A stretch of DNA of 64,000 bases, taken from positions 202,925-266,924 of the forward strand of contig JAFQZK010000003.1 in NCBI GenBank assembly GCA_017405965.1, given 5' to 3'. The position numbers were made by a program, and so were the translations under genes. Shown one piece after another: positions 27,204 through 40,292 of the stretch (positions are counted from its first letter, which is position 1; every line of letters starts with the position of its first letter). Below the pieces are notes generated by a model. The model ran no database searches. It worked only from the letters and a program-made list of their open reading frames with translations, and had not been told where the DNA came from. Origin of the DNA: Muribaculaceae bacterium (GTDB taxonomy: Bacteria; Bacteroidota; Bacteroidia; Bacteroidales; Muribaculaceae).

Positions 27204-27276
27204 ACGGGAATAGCTCAGTTGGTAGAGCGACGGTCTCCAAAACCGTAGGTCGTGAGTTCGAGCCTTACTTCCCGTG
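27204..27276 (+). tRNA. tRNA-Trp (anticodon CCA)
   Basis: Acceptor ACGGGAA/TTCCCGT, anticodon loop CTCCAAA giving CCA. It lies 23 bases before secE. Confidence 0.95.
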
Positions 27277-27299
27277 CAAGAAAAAAGAAGAATAAACAA

Positions 27300-27506
27300 A
27301 TGAAGAAGTTTTTTAATAACCGGCTTACGGATATCAAGGAATCTTATAATGAGCTCGTTCATAAGGTTTCTTGGCCTACTAAGAGTGAATTGGCCAATAG
27401 TACCATTGTCGTGATGGTTGCTTCCATCATCGCGTCTCTGGTGATTTGGGTAATCGACCTTTGCATCAACGAAGTGATGCACCTCGTTTACAAGGTAGCT
27501 GCCTGA
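27300..27506 (+). CDS. secE: Preprotein translocase subunit SecE
   Basis: 68 residues from ATG 27300 (MKKFFNNRLTDIKESYNELV). One C-terminal membrane helix (TIVVMVASIIASLVIWVIDL) after the conserved amphipathic HKVSWPTKSEL segment. It is the single-helix SecE of the SecYEG channel. The usual secE-nusG-rplKAJL-rpoBC order follows. Confidence 0.96.
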   Translation: MKKFFNNRLTDIKESYNELVHKVSWPTKSELANSTIVVMVASIIASLVIWVIDLCINEVMHLVYKVAA

Positions 27507-27603
27507 CGCGATCGTCAAGTTGAGACCTACCTGCGCTCTGACGCGCGGACGTTTCTGTTATCATTCACATTATTCACAAACTGTCACTGCACTAGTCACA
27601 ACT

Positions 27604-28158
27604 ATGTCTCAAGGTAAGCATCAATGGTACATCTTGCGCACCATTTCGGGCAAGGAGATGAAGGTCAAGGAGATGATCGAGGGTTACAGGAAGAATAATC
27701 CTGTGTTCGCCGAGAACATCTCTCAGATTCTCGTGCCTACCGAGAAGGTTTACACGACGCGTGCCGGGAAGAAGGTCCTCAAGGAGAAGGTCATGTTCTC
27801 GGGTTACGTGTTTGTAAAGCTCGAGCTCACCGGCGAGATCGAGGCTACGCTGCAGGACACCACCAACGTGGTGAACTTCGTGCGCAACCGCGAGGGTGAG
27901 CGTCGCCCCGAGCCCGTGCCCGAGCATCAGATCTTGACGATGCTGGGTAAGGCCGAGGAACGCGAGATGGAGGCCGCCGATGCCATCAGCGACTATGTCG
28001 TTGGTGAGTCGGTAAAGGTCAACTTCGGACCCTTCAGCGGCTTCATCGGTGAGATCAAAGAGATCAACCAGGAGAAGCGCGAGCTGACAGTTATGGTGAA
28101 GGTGTTTGGTCGCGAGACCCCGCTCAAGTTGGATAATTCGCAAGTCGAACGCGAGTAA
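27604..28158 (+). CDS. nusG: Transcription termination/antitermination protein NusG
   Basis: 184 residues from ATG 27604 (MSQGKHQWYILRTISGKE); the frame is open 28 codons further but without family similarity. It has the NGN domain (WYILRTISGKEMKVKEMIE, VMFSGYVFVKLEL) and the KOW domain (VGESVKVNFGPFSGFIGEIK). NusG binds RNA polymerase and links it to the leading ribosome. Confidence 0.97.
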   Translation: MSQGKHQWYILRTISGKEMKVKEMIEGYRKNNPVFAENISQILVPTEKVYTTRAGKKVLKEKVMFSGYVFVKLELTGEIEATLQDTTNVVNFVRNREGERRPEPVPEHQILTMLGKAEEREMEAADAISDYVVGESVKVNFGPFSGFIGEIKEINQEKRELTVMVKVFGRETPLKLDNSQVERE

Positions 28159-28232
28159 GGTCACGGTCGATGTTACGCAATCGTGACTTGCTTGCATTGT
28201 TTTTTAACAACAAATAATTAAGAATTTGTACA

Positions 28233-28676
28233 ATGGCTAAAGAAATTGCTGGACAGATCAAATTGCAGATTAAGGGTGGGGCAGCAAACCCCTCTCCTCC
28301 CGTAGGTCCCGCTCTGGGTTCTAAGGGTATCAATATCATGGATTTTTGCAAGCAATTCAACGCCCGTACCCAGGCTAAGGCCGGCAAGGTGTTGCCCGTA
28401 GTGATCTCTTACTACGCCGACAAGAGCTTTGACTTCATCGTTAAGACCTCGCCCGTGCCCGTACAGCTGCTCGAGGCCGCTAAGGTCAAGGGTGGTAGCG
28501 GTGAGCCCAACCGTAAGAAGGTGGCTTCCGTGACCTGGGATCAGGTGAAAGAAATTGCCGAAGACAAAATGCCTGATTTGAACTGTTTTACATTAGCCTC
28601 GGCTATGCGTATGGTGGCCGGAACAGCAAGAAGTATGGGTATCACTGTAAAGGGTCAATTCCCTGAGAACGTTTAA
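28233..28676 (+). CDS. rplK: Large ribosomal subunit protein uL11
   Basis: 147 residues. [20 protein letters not shown] with the [20 protein letters not shown] segment and the C-terminal [14 protein letters not shown] that binds 23S rRNA. Part of the L11 stalk base, contacted by translation GTPases. rplA starts 14 bp after its stop. Confidence 0.98.
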   Translation: MAKEIAGQIKLQIKGGAANPSPPVGPALGSKGINIMDFCKQFNARTQAKAGKVLPVVISYYADKSFDFIVKTSPVPVQLLEAAKVKGGSGEPNRKKVASVTWDQVKEIAEDKMPDLNCFTLASAMRMVAGTARSMGITVKGQFPENV

Positions 28677-28690
28677 AAACTTTATTGATT

Positions 28691-29386
28691 ATGAGTAAGT
28701 TAACGAAAAATCAGAAGTTGTACAACGCGAAGGTAGACACGGGGAAAGCTTACACCCTTGAGGAAGCTGCAGCATTGGTTAAGGAAATCACTTTCACCAA
28801 GTTTGACGCTTCTGCAGATATAGACGTACGTCTTGGTGTGGATCCGCGTAAGGCCAACCAAATGGTCCGTGGCGTTGTATCGCTGCCTCACGGCACTGGC
28901 AAGCAGGTTCGCGTCCTGGTTCTCTGTGGACCGGAGGCCGAAGCTGCCGCTAAGGAAGCTGGAGCAGACTATGTCGGTCTTGACGAGTACATCGACAAGA
29001 TTAAAGGCGGTTGGACCGACATCGATGTGATCATCACTCAGCCCCAAATCATGGGAAAGGTAGGTCCTCTCGGACGCGTGCTGGGTCCTCGTGGCCTCAT
29101 GCCCAACCCCAAGAGCGGCACCGTTACTCCTGACGTGGCAAAGGCTGTGAAAGAAGTGAAACAAGGTAAGATCGACTTTAAGGTCGACAAGGGTGGTATT
29201 GTACACACCTCGATTGGTAAGGTATCGTTCAGCCCCGAGCAGATCCGCGACAACGCTGCCGCGTTCATCAACACGCTCATCAAGCTGAAACCCGCTGCTG
29301 CCAAGGGTACGTACATCAAGAGCATTTATCTTTCAAGCACCATGAGCAAGGGTATCAAGGTTGATCCCAAGTCGATTGAGGCTTAA
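28691..29386 (+). CDS. rplA: Large ribosomal subunit protein uL1
   Basis: 231 residues from ATG 28691 ([16 protein letters not shown]); a TTG at 28685 is not needed. Core motifs [20 protein letters not shown] and [16 protein letters not shown] are intact. uL1 forms the mobile stalk at the E site and in many bacteria represses its own operon. Confidence 0.98.
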   Translation: MSKLTKNQKLYNAKVDTGKAYTLEEAAALVKEITFTKFDASADIDVRLGVDPRKANQMVRGVVSLPHGTGKQVRVLVLCGPEAEAAAKEAGADYVGLDEYIDKIKGGWTDIDVIITQPQIMGKVGPLGRVLGPRGLMPNPKSGTVTPDVAKAVKEVKQGKIDFKVDKGGIVHTSIGKVSFSPEQIRDNAAAFINTLIKLKPAAAKGTYIKSIYLSSTMSKGIKVDPKSIEA

Positions 29387-29409
29387 ACATTTTAATGACT
29401 TAGAACGAA

Positions 29410-29934
29410 ATGAAGAAGGAAGATAAAACCTTAATGATCGACAAGATCAAGGAGACTCTTGACCAGTATAGTGTAATTTATCTGGCTAACACCACATCGC
29501 TGAATGCCGAGAAGACCGTGGACTTGCGCCGCGCTGCTTTCAAGGCTGGTATCAAGATGATGGTTGTCAAGAACACCCTGTTGAAGAAGGCCATGGATGC
29601 TTGTGACATCGATTACAGTGGCCTCTATGACTCCCTGGCTGGCCCCACCACCCTGTTGCTGAGCGACACGGGTAACGCGCCTGCTAAACTCATCAAGGAA
29701 TTCCGCGGTAAGAAAGAGACCATTCCCGCATTCAAGGCTGCTTATGTTGAGGAGACCGTCTATGTTGGCGAGCAGAACCTCGACGCCCTCGTGGCCATCA
29801 AGAGCAAGAACGAGCTCATCGCCGATGTTGTGGCATTGCTGCAGTCGCCGGCCAAGAGCGTCATCAGTGCTCTCCAGTCGGGTGGCAACAAGCTCCACGG
29901 AGTCCTGGAAACCTTATCCAAGAAAGAAAATTAA
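29410..29934 (+). CDS. rplJ: Large ribosomal subunit protein uL10
   Basis: 174 residues. KIKETLDQYSVIYLANTTSL at the start, KTVDLRRAAFKAGIKMMVVK, and a C-terminal helix that carries the bL12 dimers. It anchors the stalk to the ribosome. Spacing to rplA is 23 bp and to rplL 39 bp. Confidence 0.98.
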   Translation: MKKEDKTLMIDKIKETLDQYSVIYLANTTSLNAEKTVDLRRAAFKAGIKMMVVKNTLLKKAMDACDIDYSGLYDSLAGPTTLLLSDTGNAPAKLIKEFRGKKETIPAFKAAYVEETVYVGEQNLDALVAIKSKNELIADVVALLQSPAKSVISALQSGGNKLHGVLETLSKKEN

Positions 29935-29973
29935 CAAAAACAAAACAACAACCAATTTTAAATCCATACTATT

Positions 29974-30351
29974 ATGGCAGATTTGAAAGCTTTTGCAGAA
30001 CAGTTAGTGAACCTTACCGTAAAGGAAGTAAACGAACTCGCTCAGATTTTGAAAGACGAATATGGCATTGAGCCCGCCGCTGCAGCTGTTGCTGTTGCCG
30101 CTGGTCCCGCTGCCGGTGCAGCCGCCGAGGCCGAGGAGAAGACCTCCTTCGACGTTGTCCTCAAGGCCGCTGGTGCCCAGAAGCTCCAGGTGATCAAGAA
30201 GGTGAAGGAACTCCTGAGCCTTGGTCTGAAGGATGCTAAGGACATGGTCGACAAGGCTCCCGCTACCCTCAAGGAGGGTGCTTCCAAGGACGAGGCCGAC
30301 GCTCTCAAGGCAGAGCTCGAGGGCCTGGGTGCCGAGGTTGAGCTGAAATAA
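29974..30351 (+). CDS. rplL: Large ribosomal subunit protein bL12
   Basis: 125 residues. N-terminal dimer domain ([20 protein letters not shown]), Ala/Gly-rich hinge ([19 protein letters not shown]) and the C-terminal factor-binding domain with [20 protein letters not shown]. bL12 recruits translation GTPases. Confidence 0.98.
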   Translation: MADLKAFAEQLVNLTVKEVNELAQILKDEYGIEPAAAAVAVAAGPAAGAAAEAEEKTSFDVVLKAAGAQKLQVIKKVKELLSLGLKDAKDMVDKAPATLKEGASKDEADALKAELEGLGAEVELK

Positions 30352-30375
30352 TAGCACCTGTCTAATCAGGTGTGT

Positions 30376-30416
30376 AGGTTAAGAATCACCACCACGAGTC
30401 GATTCTTAACCTTTTT
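30376..30416 (+). terminator. Terminator/attenuator between rplL and rpoB
   Basis: AGGTTAAGAATC (30376-30387) pairs perfectly with GATTCTTAACCT (30401-30412) and runs into TTTTT. Partial termination would set the ratio of bL12 to RNA polymerase. Confidence 0.85.
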
Positions 30417-30444
30417 GTGTCAAATTTGACCTGCACACAAGATG

Positions 30445-30507
30445 ATTCATCGGAGTTGTCCGCGGCAGTGGGGCTCTCCACTGGCTGCGGCAACTCGTCC
30501 GATGAAT
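30445..30507 (+). repeat. Long hairpin upstream of rpoB
   Basis: ATTCATCGGA (30445-30454) pairs perfectly with TCCGATGAAT (30498-30507); inner segments GTTG...CAAC and AGTGG/CCACT extend it. It lies in the 284-base spacer before rpoB. It could be a leader element or an RNA-processing site. Confidence 0.6.
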
Positions 30508-30635
30508 GTACCGCTCCCCGACAACGCGCCGCGTTACCCCTCTCTCTCTTGACAAACCATGTACGATTGTGGTGCGTGAAGGCCTATTATTTCGCTTTTC
30601 AACAAATTAATTGAGTTCACAAAACTTCATTGTCA

Positions 30636-34439
<3,804 letters not shown>

Positions 34440-34453
34440 TAACGCTTTCTACT

Positions 34454-37400
34454 ATGGCTTTCAAGAAAGATTCTAAGATAAAGAACAATTTCACCAAGAT
34501 TTCTATCAGTCTGGCTTCGCCCGACGAAATCCTGGAGAATTCACATGGTGAGGTTCTCAAGCCCGAGACCATCAACTACCGTACCTATAAGCCCGAGCGC
34601 GACGGCCTCTTCTGCGAGCGCATCTTTGGTCCCGTCAAGGACTATGAGTGCCATTGCGGTAAGTACAAGCGCATCCGCTACAAGGGTATCGTGTGCGATC
34701 ATTGCGGTGTCGAGGTGACCGAGAAGAAGGTGCGCCGCGAGCGCAGCGGTCACATCGAGCTGGTGGTGCCGGTGGCTCACATCTGGTACTTCCGTTCGTT
34801 GCCCAACAAGATTGGTTATCTGCTGGGTATTCCCACCAAGAAGCTCGACATGATCATCTACTATGAGCGTTATGTCGTGATCAACCCTGCCGGTGTGAAG
34901 TATGACAACGGTACCGATAGCCGCGAGCTGCAGAAGTATGACCTGCTCACCGAGGACGAGTATGTAGCCATCATGGAGAAGCTTCCCAAGGACAACCAGT
35001 CCCTGGAGAATGACAACCCTGAGAAGTTCATCGCCAAGATGGGCGCCGAGGCCATCTATGACCTCCTCGCCGAGCTCGATTTGGACTCGTTGGCCAATAC
35101 CCTGCGCGACCGTGCCTACAAGGAGAACTCGCAGCAGCGCAAGACCGAGGCCCTGAAGCGTCTGCAGGTAGTGGAGTCGTTCCGCGCCAGCAAGAACGTG
35201 AACCGCCCCGAGTGGATGATCCTCAAGGTCATCCCCGTCATCCCGCCCGAGCTGCGTCCCCTCATCCCGCTGGATGGTGGCCGCTTTGCCACGAGCGACG
35301 TCAACGACCTGTATCGTCGCGTGATCATCCGCAACACCCGTCTGAAACGACTCATCGAGATCAAGGCCCCCGAGGTCATCATGCGCAACGAGAAGCGTAT
35401 GTTGCAGGAGGCAGTTGACTCGCTGCTTGACAACTCACGCAAGTCGAGCGCCGTCAAGAGCGACTCCAACCGTCCCCTCAAGTCGCTGAGCGACAGCCTC
35501 AAGGGTAAGCAGGGTCGCTTCCGTCAGAACCTGCTCGGTAAACGTGTGGACTATTCGGCCCGCTCGGTTATCGTTGTAGGTCCCGAGCTGAAGATGGGCG
35601 AGTGCGGTATCCCCAAGGATATGGCCGCTGAGCTGTACAAGCCCTTCGTTATCCGCAAGCTCATCGAGCGCGGCATCGTCAAGACGGTGAAGAGCGCCAA
35701 GAAGATTGTGGACCGCAAGGAGCCCGTCGTTTGGGACATCCTCGAGAATGTGATGAAGGGTCATCCCGTGTTGCTGAACCGTGCACCGACACTGCACCGT
35801 CTGGGTATCCAGGCGTTCCAGCCCAAGCTCATCGAGGGCAAGGCCATTCAGCTGCACCCGCTGGCATGTACCGCATTCAACGCCGACTTCGACGGTGACC
35901 AGATGGCAGTTCACCTGCCTCTGGGTAACGAGGCCGTTGTCGAGGCTCAGATGCTGATGCTCGAGCCCCACAACATCCTGAATCCCGCCAATGGCGACCC
36001 CGTGACCGTTCCTTCACAGGATATGGTACTCGGTCTGTATTATATCACCAAGCTGCGCAAGGGCGACAAGGGCGAGGGACTCAAGTTCTACGGTCCCGAG
36101 GAGGCTCTCGTGGCTTACAACGAGGGCAAGGTAGGCATGCACGCCATCATCAGCGTTGTCGCTGATGTCGTTAACGAGAACGGCGAGCATGAGTCGAAGC
36201 TGATCGAGGAGACCTCGGTGGGCCGCATCATCTTCAACGAGACGGTGCCCTACGAGATCGGTTATATCAATGAGCTTATCTCCAAGTCCTCGCTGCGCAA
36301 GATCATCACCCGTGTTATCCGCAACTGCGGTGTGCCCCGTTCGGCACAGTTCCTTGATGACGTCAAGAACATGGGTTACTACATGGCATTCAGGGGCGGT
36401 CTGTCCTTCAACCTGAACGACGTGCTCATCCCCGACAAGAAGGCCGATATCATCGCAGCCGGTGATGCCGAGGCCGAGCGCATCAAGGGCAGCTACGAGA
36501 TGGGTCTGATTGGCGACAACGAGCGCTACAACCAGATCATCGATATCTGGACCAACGTCAACAACGAGTTGACCAAGGAACTGATGAAGCAGATTACTGC
36601 CGACAAGCAGGGCTTCAACTCGGTATTCATGATGCTTGACTCGGGAGCTCGTGGTTCTAAGGACCAGATTCGTCAGCTCTCCGGTATGCGTGGTCTGATG
36701 GCCAAGCCGCAGAAGTCGGGTGTCGAGGGTGGTCACCAGATTATCGAGAACCCGATTCTCGCAAACTTCAAGGAAGGTCTGTCGGTGCTCGAGTACTTCA
36801 TCTCGACCCACGGTGCCCGCAAGGGTCTTGCCGATACCGCCTTGAAGACCGCCGATGCAGGTTACCTGACCCGTCGTCTTGTCGATGTTGCTCACGATGT
36901 GATCATCAACGAGGAAGACTGCGGTACGCTGCGCGGACTCGTTTGCCGCGAGGTGCGTCAGGGCGACCGTGTCGTTGCCACGCTGGGTGAGCGCATCCTG
37001 GGCCGCGTGTCGGTTCACGATGTGGTTGATCCCACCACTGGCGAGATCATCGTCAAGAGCGGTGAGGAAATCACCGATGCCATTGCAGCGCGCATCGACA
37101 ACTCGCCCATCGAGTCGGTGGAGATTCGTTCAGTCCTCACTTGTGAGGCTAAGCGCGGCGTCTGCGCCAAGTGCTACGGACGCAATCTGGCATCGCACCG
37201 CATGGTTCAGCGAGGTGAGGCTGTGGGCGTGATCGCCGCACAGTCCATCGGTGAGCCCGGTACACAGCTGACCCTGCGTACCTTCCACGCCGGTGGTGTG
37301 GCAAGCAACGCTTCGTCGGTTTCCAACATCACGTCCAAGTATAACGGTCGCATCGAGATCGAGGATCTCCGCACCGTTAAGGATAAGGACGGCATCGACA

Positions 37401-38752
37401 TCGTTGTAGGTCGTATGGCCGAGATGTCTATCCGCGACATTCACACCAATATGGTGCTGACCCACGCTCCCATCGAGTACGGTTCCAAGCTGTTCTTCAA
37501 TTCGGGCGACACTGTTGCTCCCGATGACAAGATCTGTGAGTGGGACGCTTTCAATGCCGTTATCGTCAGTGAGGTTGCAGGTACCCTGCGCTTCAAGAAC
37601 CTGATCAAGGATGTGACCTATCGCGAGGAGTATGATGAGATTTCGGGCAATGCCGAGATGTTCATCATCGAGACCAAGGACCACAACCGCATCCCCGAGG
37701 CCGAGATCATCGACACCGAGGGCAACGTGGTGAAGTCCTACTCGCTGCCCGTGCGTGCTCACCTGATGAAGCGTGACGGTGAGGAAATCACGGCTGGTGA
37801 GGTCTTCGTCAAGATTCCGCGTTCGTTCTCGGGTGGCGCTGGTGATATCACCGGTGGTCTGCCCCGCGTGACCGAGCTGTTCGAGGCCCGCAACCCGTCT
37901 AACCCCGCTATCGTCAGCGAGATCGACGGTGAGGTATCCTTCGGCCGCATCAAGCGCGGTAACCGTGAGATCACGGTCAAGAACCGCATTGGTGAGGAGA
38001 AGAAGTACCTGGTGCCCCTGTCCAAGCAGATCCTCGTGCAGGAGAACGACTTCGTGCGTGCCGGTACACCGTTGTCCGACGGTGCCGTCACTCCCGCCGA
38101 CATCCTCCGCATCAAGGGTCCCACGGCCGTTCAGGACTATATCGTTAACGAGGTTCAGGACGTTTACCGCACCCAGGGTGTGAAGATCAACGACAAGCAC
38201 TTCGAGGTAATCGTGCGCCAGATGATGCGCAAGGTTCGCATCATCGATCCGGGCGACACCCGATTCCTCGAGGAGCAGACCGTCGACAAGCGCGACTTCA
38301 TGGAAGAGAACGACCGCATCTGGGGCAAGAAGATTGTCACCAACAGCGGTGACAGTGATGAGGTCCAGAACGGACAGATCCTCACTGCTCGCAAGCTGCG
38401 CGACATCAACTCGTCGCTCAAGCGCCGTGACATGAAGCTCGTTGTCGTGCGTGACGCCGTTCCCGCAACCAGTGAGCAGATCCTGTTGGGTATCACGCGT
38501 GCCGCGCTGCAGACCAGCAGCTTCATGTCGGCCGCATCGTTCCAGGAGACCACCAAGGTCCTCAACGAGGCCGCCATCAACGGTCGCGTGGACACCCTCG
38601 AGGGTATGAAGGAGAACGTCATCTGCGGTCACCTTATCCCCGCCGGCACCGGTCTGCGTGAATACCAGACCCTCGTCGTGGGCGACAAGAACGAGATGGC
38701 GCTCGCCGAGCAGGCTCGCAAGGAACGTGAACTCGCCGAAATGGATGATTGA
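34454..38752 (+). CDS. rpoC: DNA-directed RNA polymerase subunit beta'
   Basis: 1432 residues. The N-terminal zinc finger ([20 protein letters not shown]), the catalytic [12 protein letters not shown] loop with its three Asp, the bridge helix and trigger-loop region around [20 protein letters not shown], and the C-terminal [20 protein letters not shown] are intact. A second Cys set ([16 protein letters not shown]) binds the other zinc. It starts 14 bp after rpoB. Confidence 0.99.
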   Translation: MAFKKDSKIKNNFTKISISLASPDEILENSHGEVLKPETINYRTYKPERDGLFCERIFGPVKDYECHCGKYKRIRYKGIVCDHCGVEVTEKKVRRERSGHIELVVPVAHIWYFRSLPNKIGYLLGIPTKKLDMIIYYERYVVINPAGVKYDNGTDSRELQKYDLLTEDEYVAIMEKLPKDNQSLENDNPEKFIAKMGAEAIYDLLAELDLDSLANTLRDRAYKENSQQRKTEALKRLQVVESFRASKNVNRPEWMILKVIPVIPPELRPLIPLDGGRFATSDVNDLYRRVIIRNTRLKRLIEIKAPEVIMRNEKRMLQEAVDSLLDNSRKSSAVKSDSNRPLKSLSDSLKGKQGRFRQNLLGKRVDYSARSVIVVGPELKMGECGIPKDMAAELYKPFVIRKLIERGIVKTVKSAKKIVDRKEPVVWDILENVMKGHPVLLNRAPTLHRLGIQAFQPKLIEGKAIQLHPLACTAFNADFDGDQMAVHLPLGNEAVVEAQMLMLEPHNILNPANGDPVTVPSQDMVLGLYYITKLRKGDKGEGLKFYGPEEALVAYNEGKVGMHAIISVVADVVNENGEHESKLIEETSVGRIIFNETVPYEIGYINELISKSSLRKIITRVIRNCGVPRSAQFLDDVKNMGYYMAFRGGLSFNLNDVLIPDKKADIIAAGDAEAERIKGSYEMGLIGDNERYNQIIDIWTNVNNELTKELMKQITADKQGFNSVFMMLDSGARGSKDQIRQLSGMRGLMAKPQKSGVEGGHQIIENPILANFKEGLSVLEYFISTHGARKGLADTALKTADAGYLTRRLVDVAHDVIINEEDCGTLRGLVCREVRQGDRVVATLGERILGRVSVHDVVDPTTGEIIVKSGEEITDAIAARIDNSPIESVEIRSVLTCEAKRGVCAKCYGRNLASHRMVQRGEAVGVIAAQSIGEPGTQLTLRTFHAGGVASNASSVSNITSKYNGRIEIEDLRTVKDKDGIDIVVGRMAEMSIRDIHTNMVLTHAPIEYGSKLFFNSGDTVAPDDKICEWDAFNAVIVSEVAGTLRFKNLIKDVTYREEYDEISGNAEMFIIETKDHNRIPEAEIIDTEGNVVKSYSLPVRAHLMKRDGEEITAGEVFVKIPRSFSGGAGDITGGLPRVTELFEARNPSNPAIVSEIDGEVSFGRIKRGNREITVKNRIGEEKKYLVPLSKQILVQENDFVRAGTPLSDGAVTPADILRIKGPTAVQDYIVNEVQDVYRTQGVKINDKHFEVIVRQMMRKVRIIDPGDTRFLEEQTVDKRDFMEENDRIWGKKIVTNSGDSDEVQNGQILTARKLRDINSSLKRRDMKLVVVRDAVPATSEQILLGITRAALQTSSFMSAASFQETTKVLNEAAINGRVDTLEGMKENVICGHLIPAGTGLREYQTLVVGDKNEMALAEQARKERELAEMDD

Positions 38753-38837
38753 CCCCGATTAGGCCAATTTGACATTGAATGATAATAACTAGAAATTGAC
38801 AATCGTATAATTTTCCATAGTTAATTTGTTTATTGAG

Positions 38838-38874
38838 ACTCCAGCCCGCAGAGATGCGCACTGGAGTTTTTTTT
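38838..38874 (+). terminator. Terminator of the rpoBC operon
   Basis: ACTCCAG (38838-38844) pairs with CTGGAGT (38861-38867) and is followed by eight T. Confidence 0.9.
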
Positions 38875-39002
38875 GTTGAAAAAAAATGCCGATTCGTGAT
38901 ATTGTAATGAAAATATTATATCATTTTCGGTAGTCATCGTCAAGCAATAGCTATTTTTGTGGGTCTCGTCTGGTAAGGCGAGACCTGTTGGCTATTGTAT
39001 CA

Positions 39003-39998
39003 ATGCATACTTGCGTGAGCAATGATGAAAAACATAAGCATGTCTCTATTGTGATGTGCACCTGTAACGGGGAAGCCTATCTGGCAGAGCAGATGGAGTC
39101 CCTGTTGGCACAAACCTATCCCATAGACGAAATTATTGTCCAGGACGATGGTTCGAAAGACGGTACTGTGGCTTTGCTGCAGAAGTATGCCGCAACACAT
39201 CCTGTCATCAAGTTGTATAGCAACGAGACCGAGCACGGCGTAAACAATAATTTCTTCACTGCCATGCGCCGCGCCCATAGTGATTACATCGCCATCTGTG
39301 ACCAGGACGACATTTGGGAGAAAGACAAGGTAGAGAAACAAATCATGGCCATCGGCGACAAGTTGCTGTGCACTTGTCGCAGCAAGCCTTTCTCAACCGA
39401 CGGCTCCCCCGTGAATTATGATCCTCGTAGGCCCAATTATGCCTTGCCCCGCATGCTCTACACTTCGATTGCTGGACACACCATGCTCATCAACCGGCAT
39501 TTGCTCGACATGATTCCCGAACAGGCGGTGGTGGGTAAACTGTATTACGACGTCTTCCTCTCGATGGCTGCAGCTACCAACGACAGCATCGTTCTTGTGG
39601 ACGAGGTTCTGGTTCATCAGCGCCGCTACACCGGTGCCGTCACTTTCTCGAATGCCGACAAGCATCGTTCTCCGTCGTTGGGTAACGGATTGTACACCCT
39701 GTTGTGGTCTTTGAGGCATTTTGGCGAGATTCGACCCTATCTGCATGATTATTTCCAGCGACGTTACCGCCTGCTGCGAGCAATAAATGGCCAGGGCGAG
39801 ACCTATGAGGACGTGACGACCATGGCGGCCCTCGAGGGACGTAATGGGCTGGTCAACCTGCTCCACTTGTGCCTCTATCACATCAAGTATCGCCATACCC
39901 TATTCTATACCGTAGGCCGTGGTCCTGTCAACTGTCTGCGATCAATTCTCTACTGCGTGATGCAGGTTTATTTCTACCGCCATCTCCTCCCCAAATAA
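39003..39998 (+). CDS. GT2-family glycosyltransferase
   Basis: 331 residues from ATG 39003 (MHTCVSNDEKHKHVSIVMCT); the frame is open to a TTG at 38988. GT-A signature: VSIVMCTCNGEAYLAEQMES, IIVQDDGSKDGT and the DXD-like ICDQDDIWEKDK. It resembles rhamnosyl- or galactosyltransferases of lipopolysaccharide and capsule pathways, with a long C-terminal extension. A promoter-like TATTTTTG lies at 38952-38959. It stands alone, away from the 7-11 kb glycan cluster. Confidence 0.9.
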   Translation: MHTCVSNDEKHKHVSIVMCTCNGEAYLAEQMESLLAQTYPIDEIIVQDDGSKDGTVALLQKYAATHPVIKLYSNETEHGVNNNFFTAMRRAHSDYIAICDQDDIWEKDKVEKQIMAIGDKLLCTCRSKPFSTDGSPVNYDPRRPNYALPRMLYTSIAGHTMLINRHLLDMIPEQAVVGKLYYDVFLSMAAATNDSIVLVDEVLVHQRRYTGAVTFSNADKHRSPSLGNGLYTLLWSLRHFGEIRPYLHDYFQRRYRLLRAINGQGETYEDVTTMAALEGRNGLVNLLHLCLYHIKYRHTLFYTVGRGPVNCLRSILYCVMQVYFYRHLLPK

Positions 39999-40059
39999 CC
40001 TTGAAAGACAAATATTTAAAAAACATGTTCACTTGATATTTGGGCATGATTTTTTATAG

Positions 40060-40067
40060 TATCTTTG
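40060..40067 (+). promoter_or_regulatory. -7 box upstream of the first cobalamin riboswitch
   Basis: TATCTTTG at 40060-40067; a TTTG lies 17 bp upstream, slightly short spacing. Confidence 0.55.
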
Positions 40068-40077
40068 CAGCGAGATT

Positions 40078-40270
40078 TGGTGCCTGAGGGTGTTTCCTCG
40101 GGTGAAAAGGGAACCGGGTGAGAATCCCGGACAGACGGTGCTGCTGTGTGCTCCCGTTACTGATACCCCGCACCAGGCCACTGCGCGATTTTCCCGACAG
40201 CAAGGGACAGCGTGGGAAGGGCTGGTTGCAAACAATTGGGGTAGGGGCGAGTCAGAAGACCTGCCAAGTC
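40078..40270 (+). promoter_or_regulatory. Cobalamin riboswitch controlling btuB
   Basis: The leader has GGTGAAAAGGGAA, GGGTGAGAATCCC with ACAG, and the B12 box GTCAGAAGACCTGCC at 40251-40265, in the expected order and spacing of the adenosyl/methylcobalamin class. btuB starts 28 bases after the box, so translation is probably repressed when cobalamin is bound. Confidence 0.93.
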
Positions 40271-40292
40271 GCAAACATAGAAACCCGTGACA

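Noticed and set aside
30417-30614. 65-residue frame before rpoB
   Set aside because: It lies over the long hairpin; its composition follows the inverted repeat and there is no start context.
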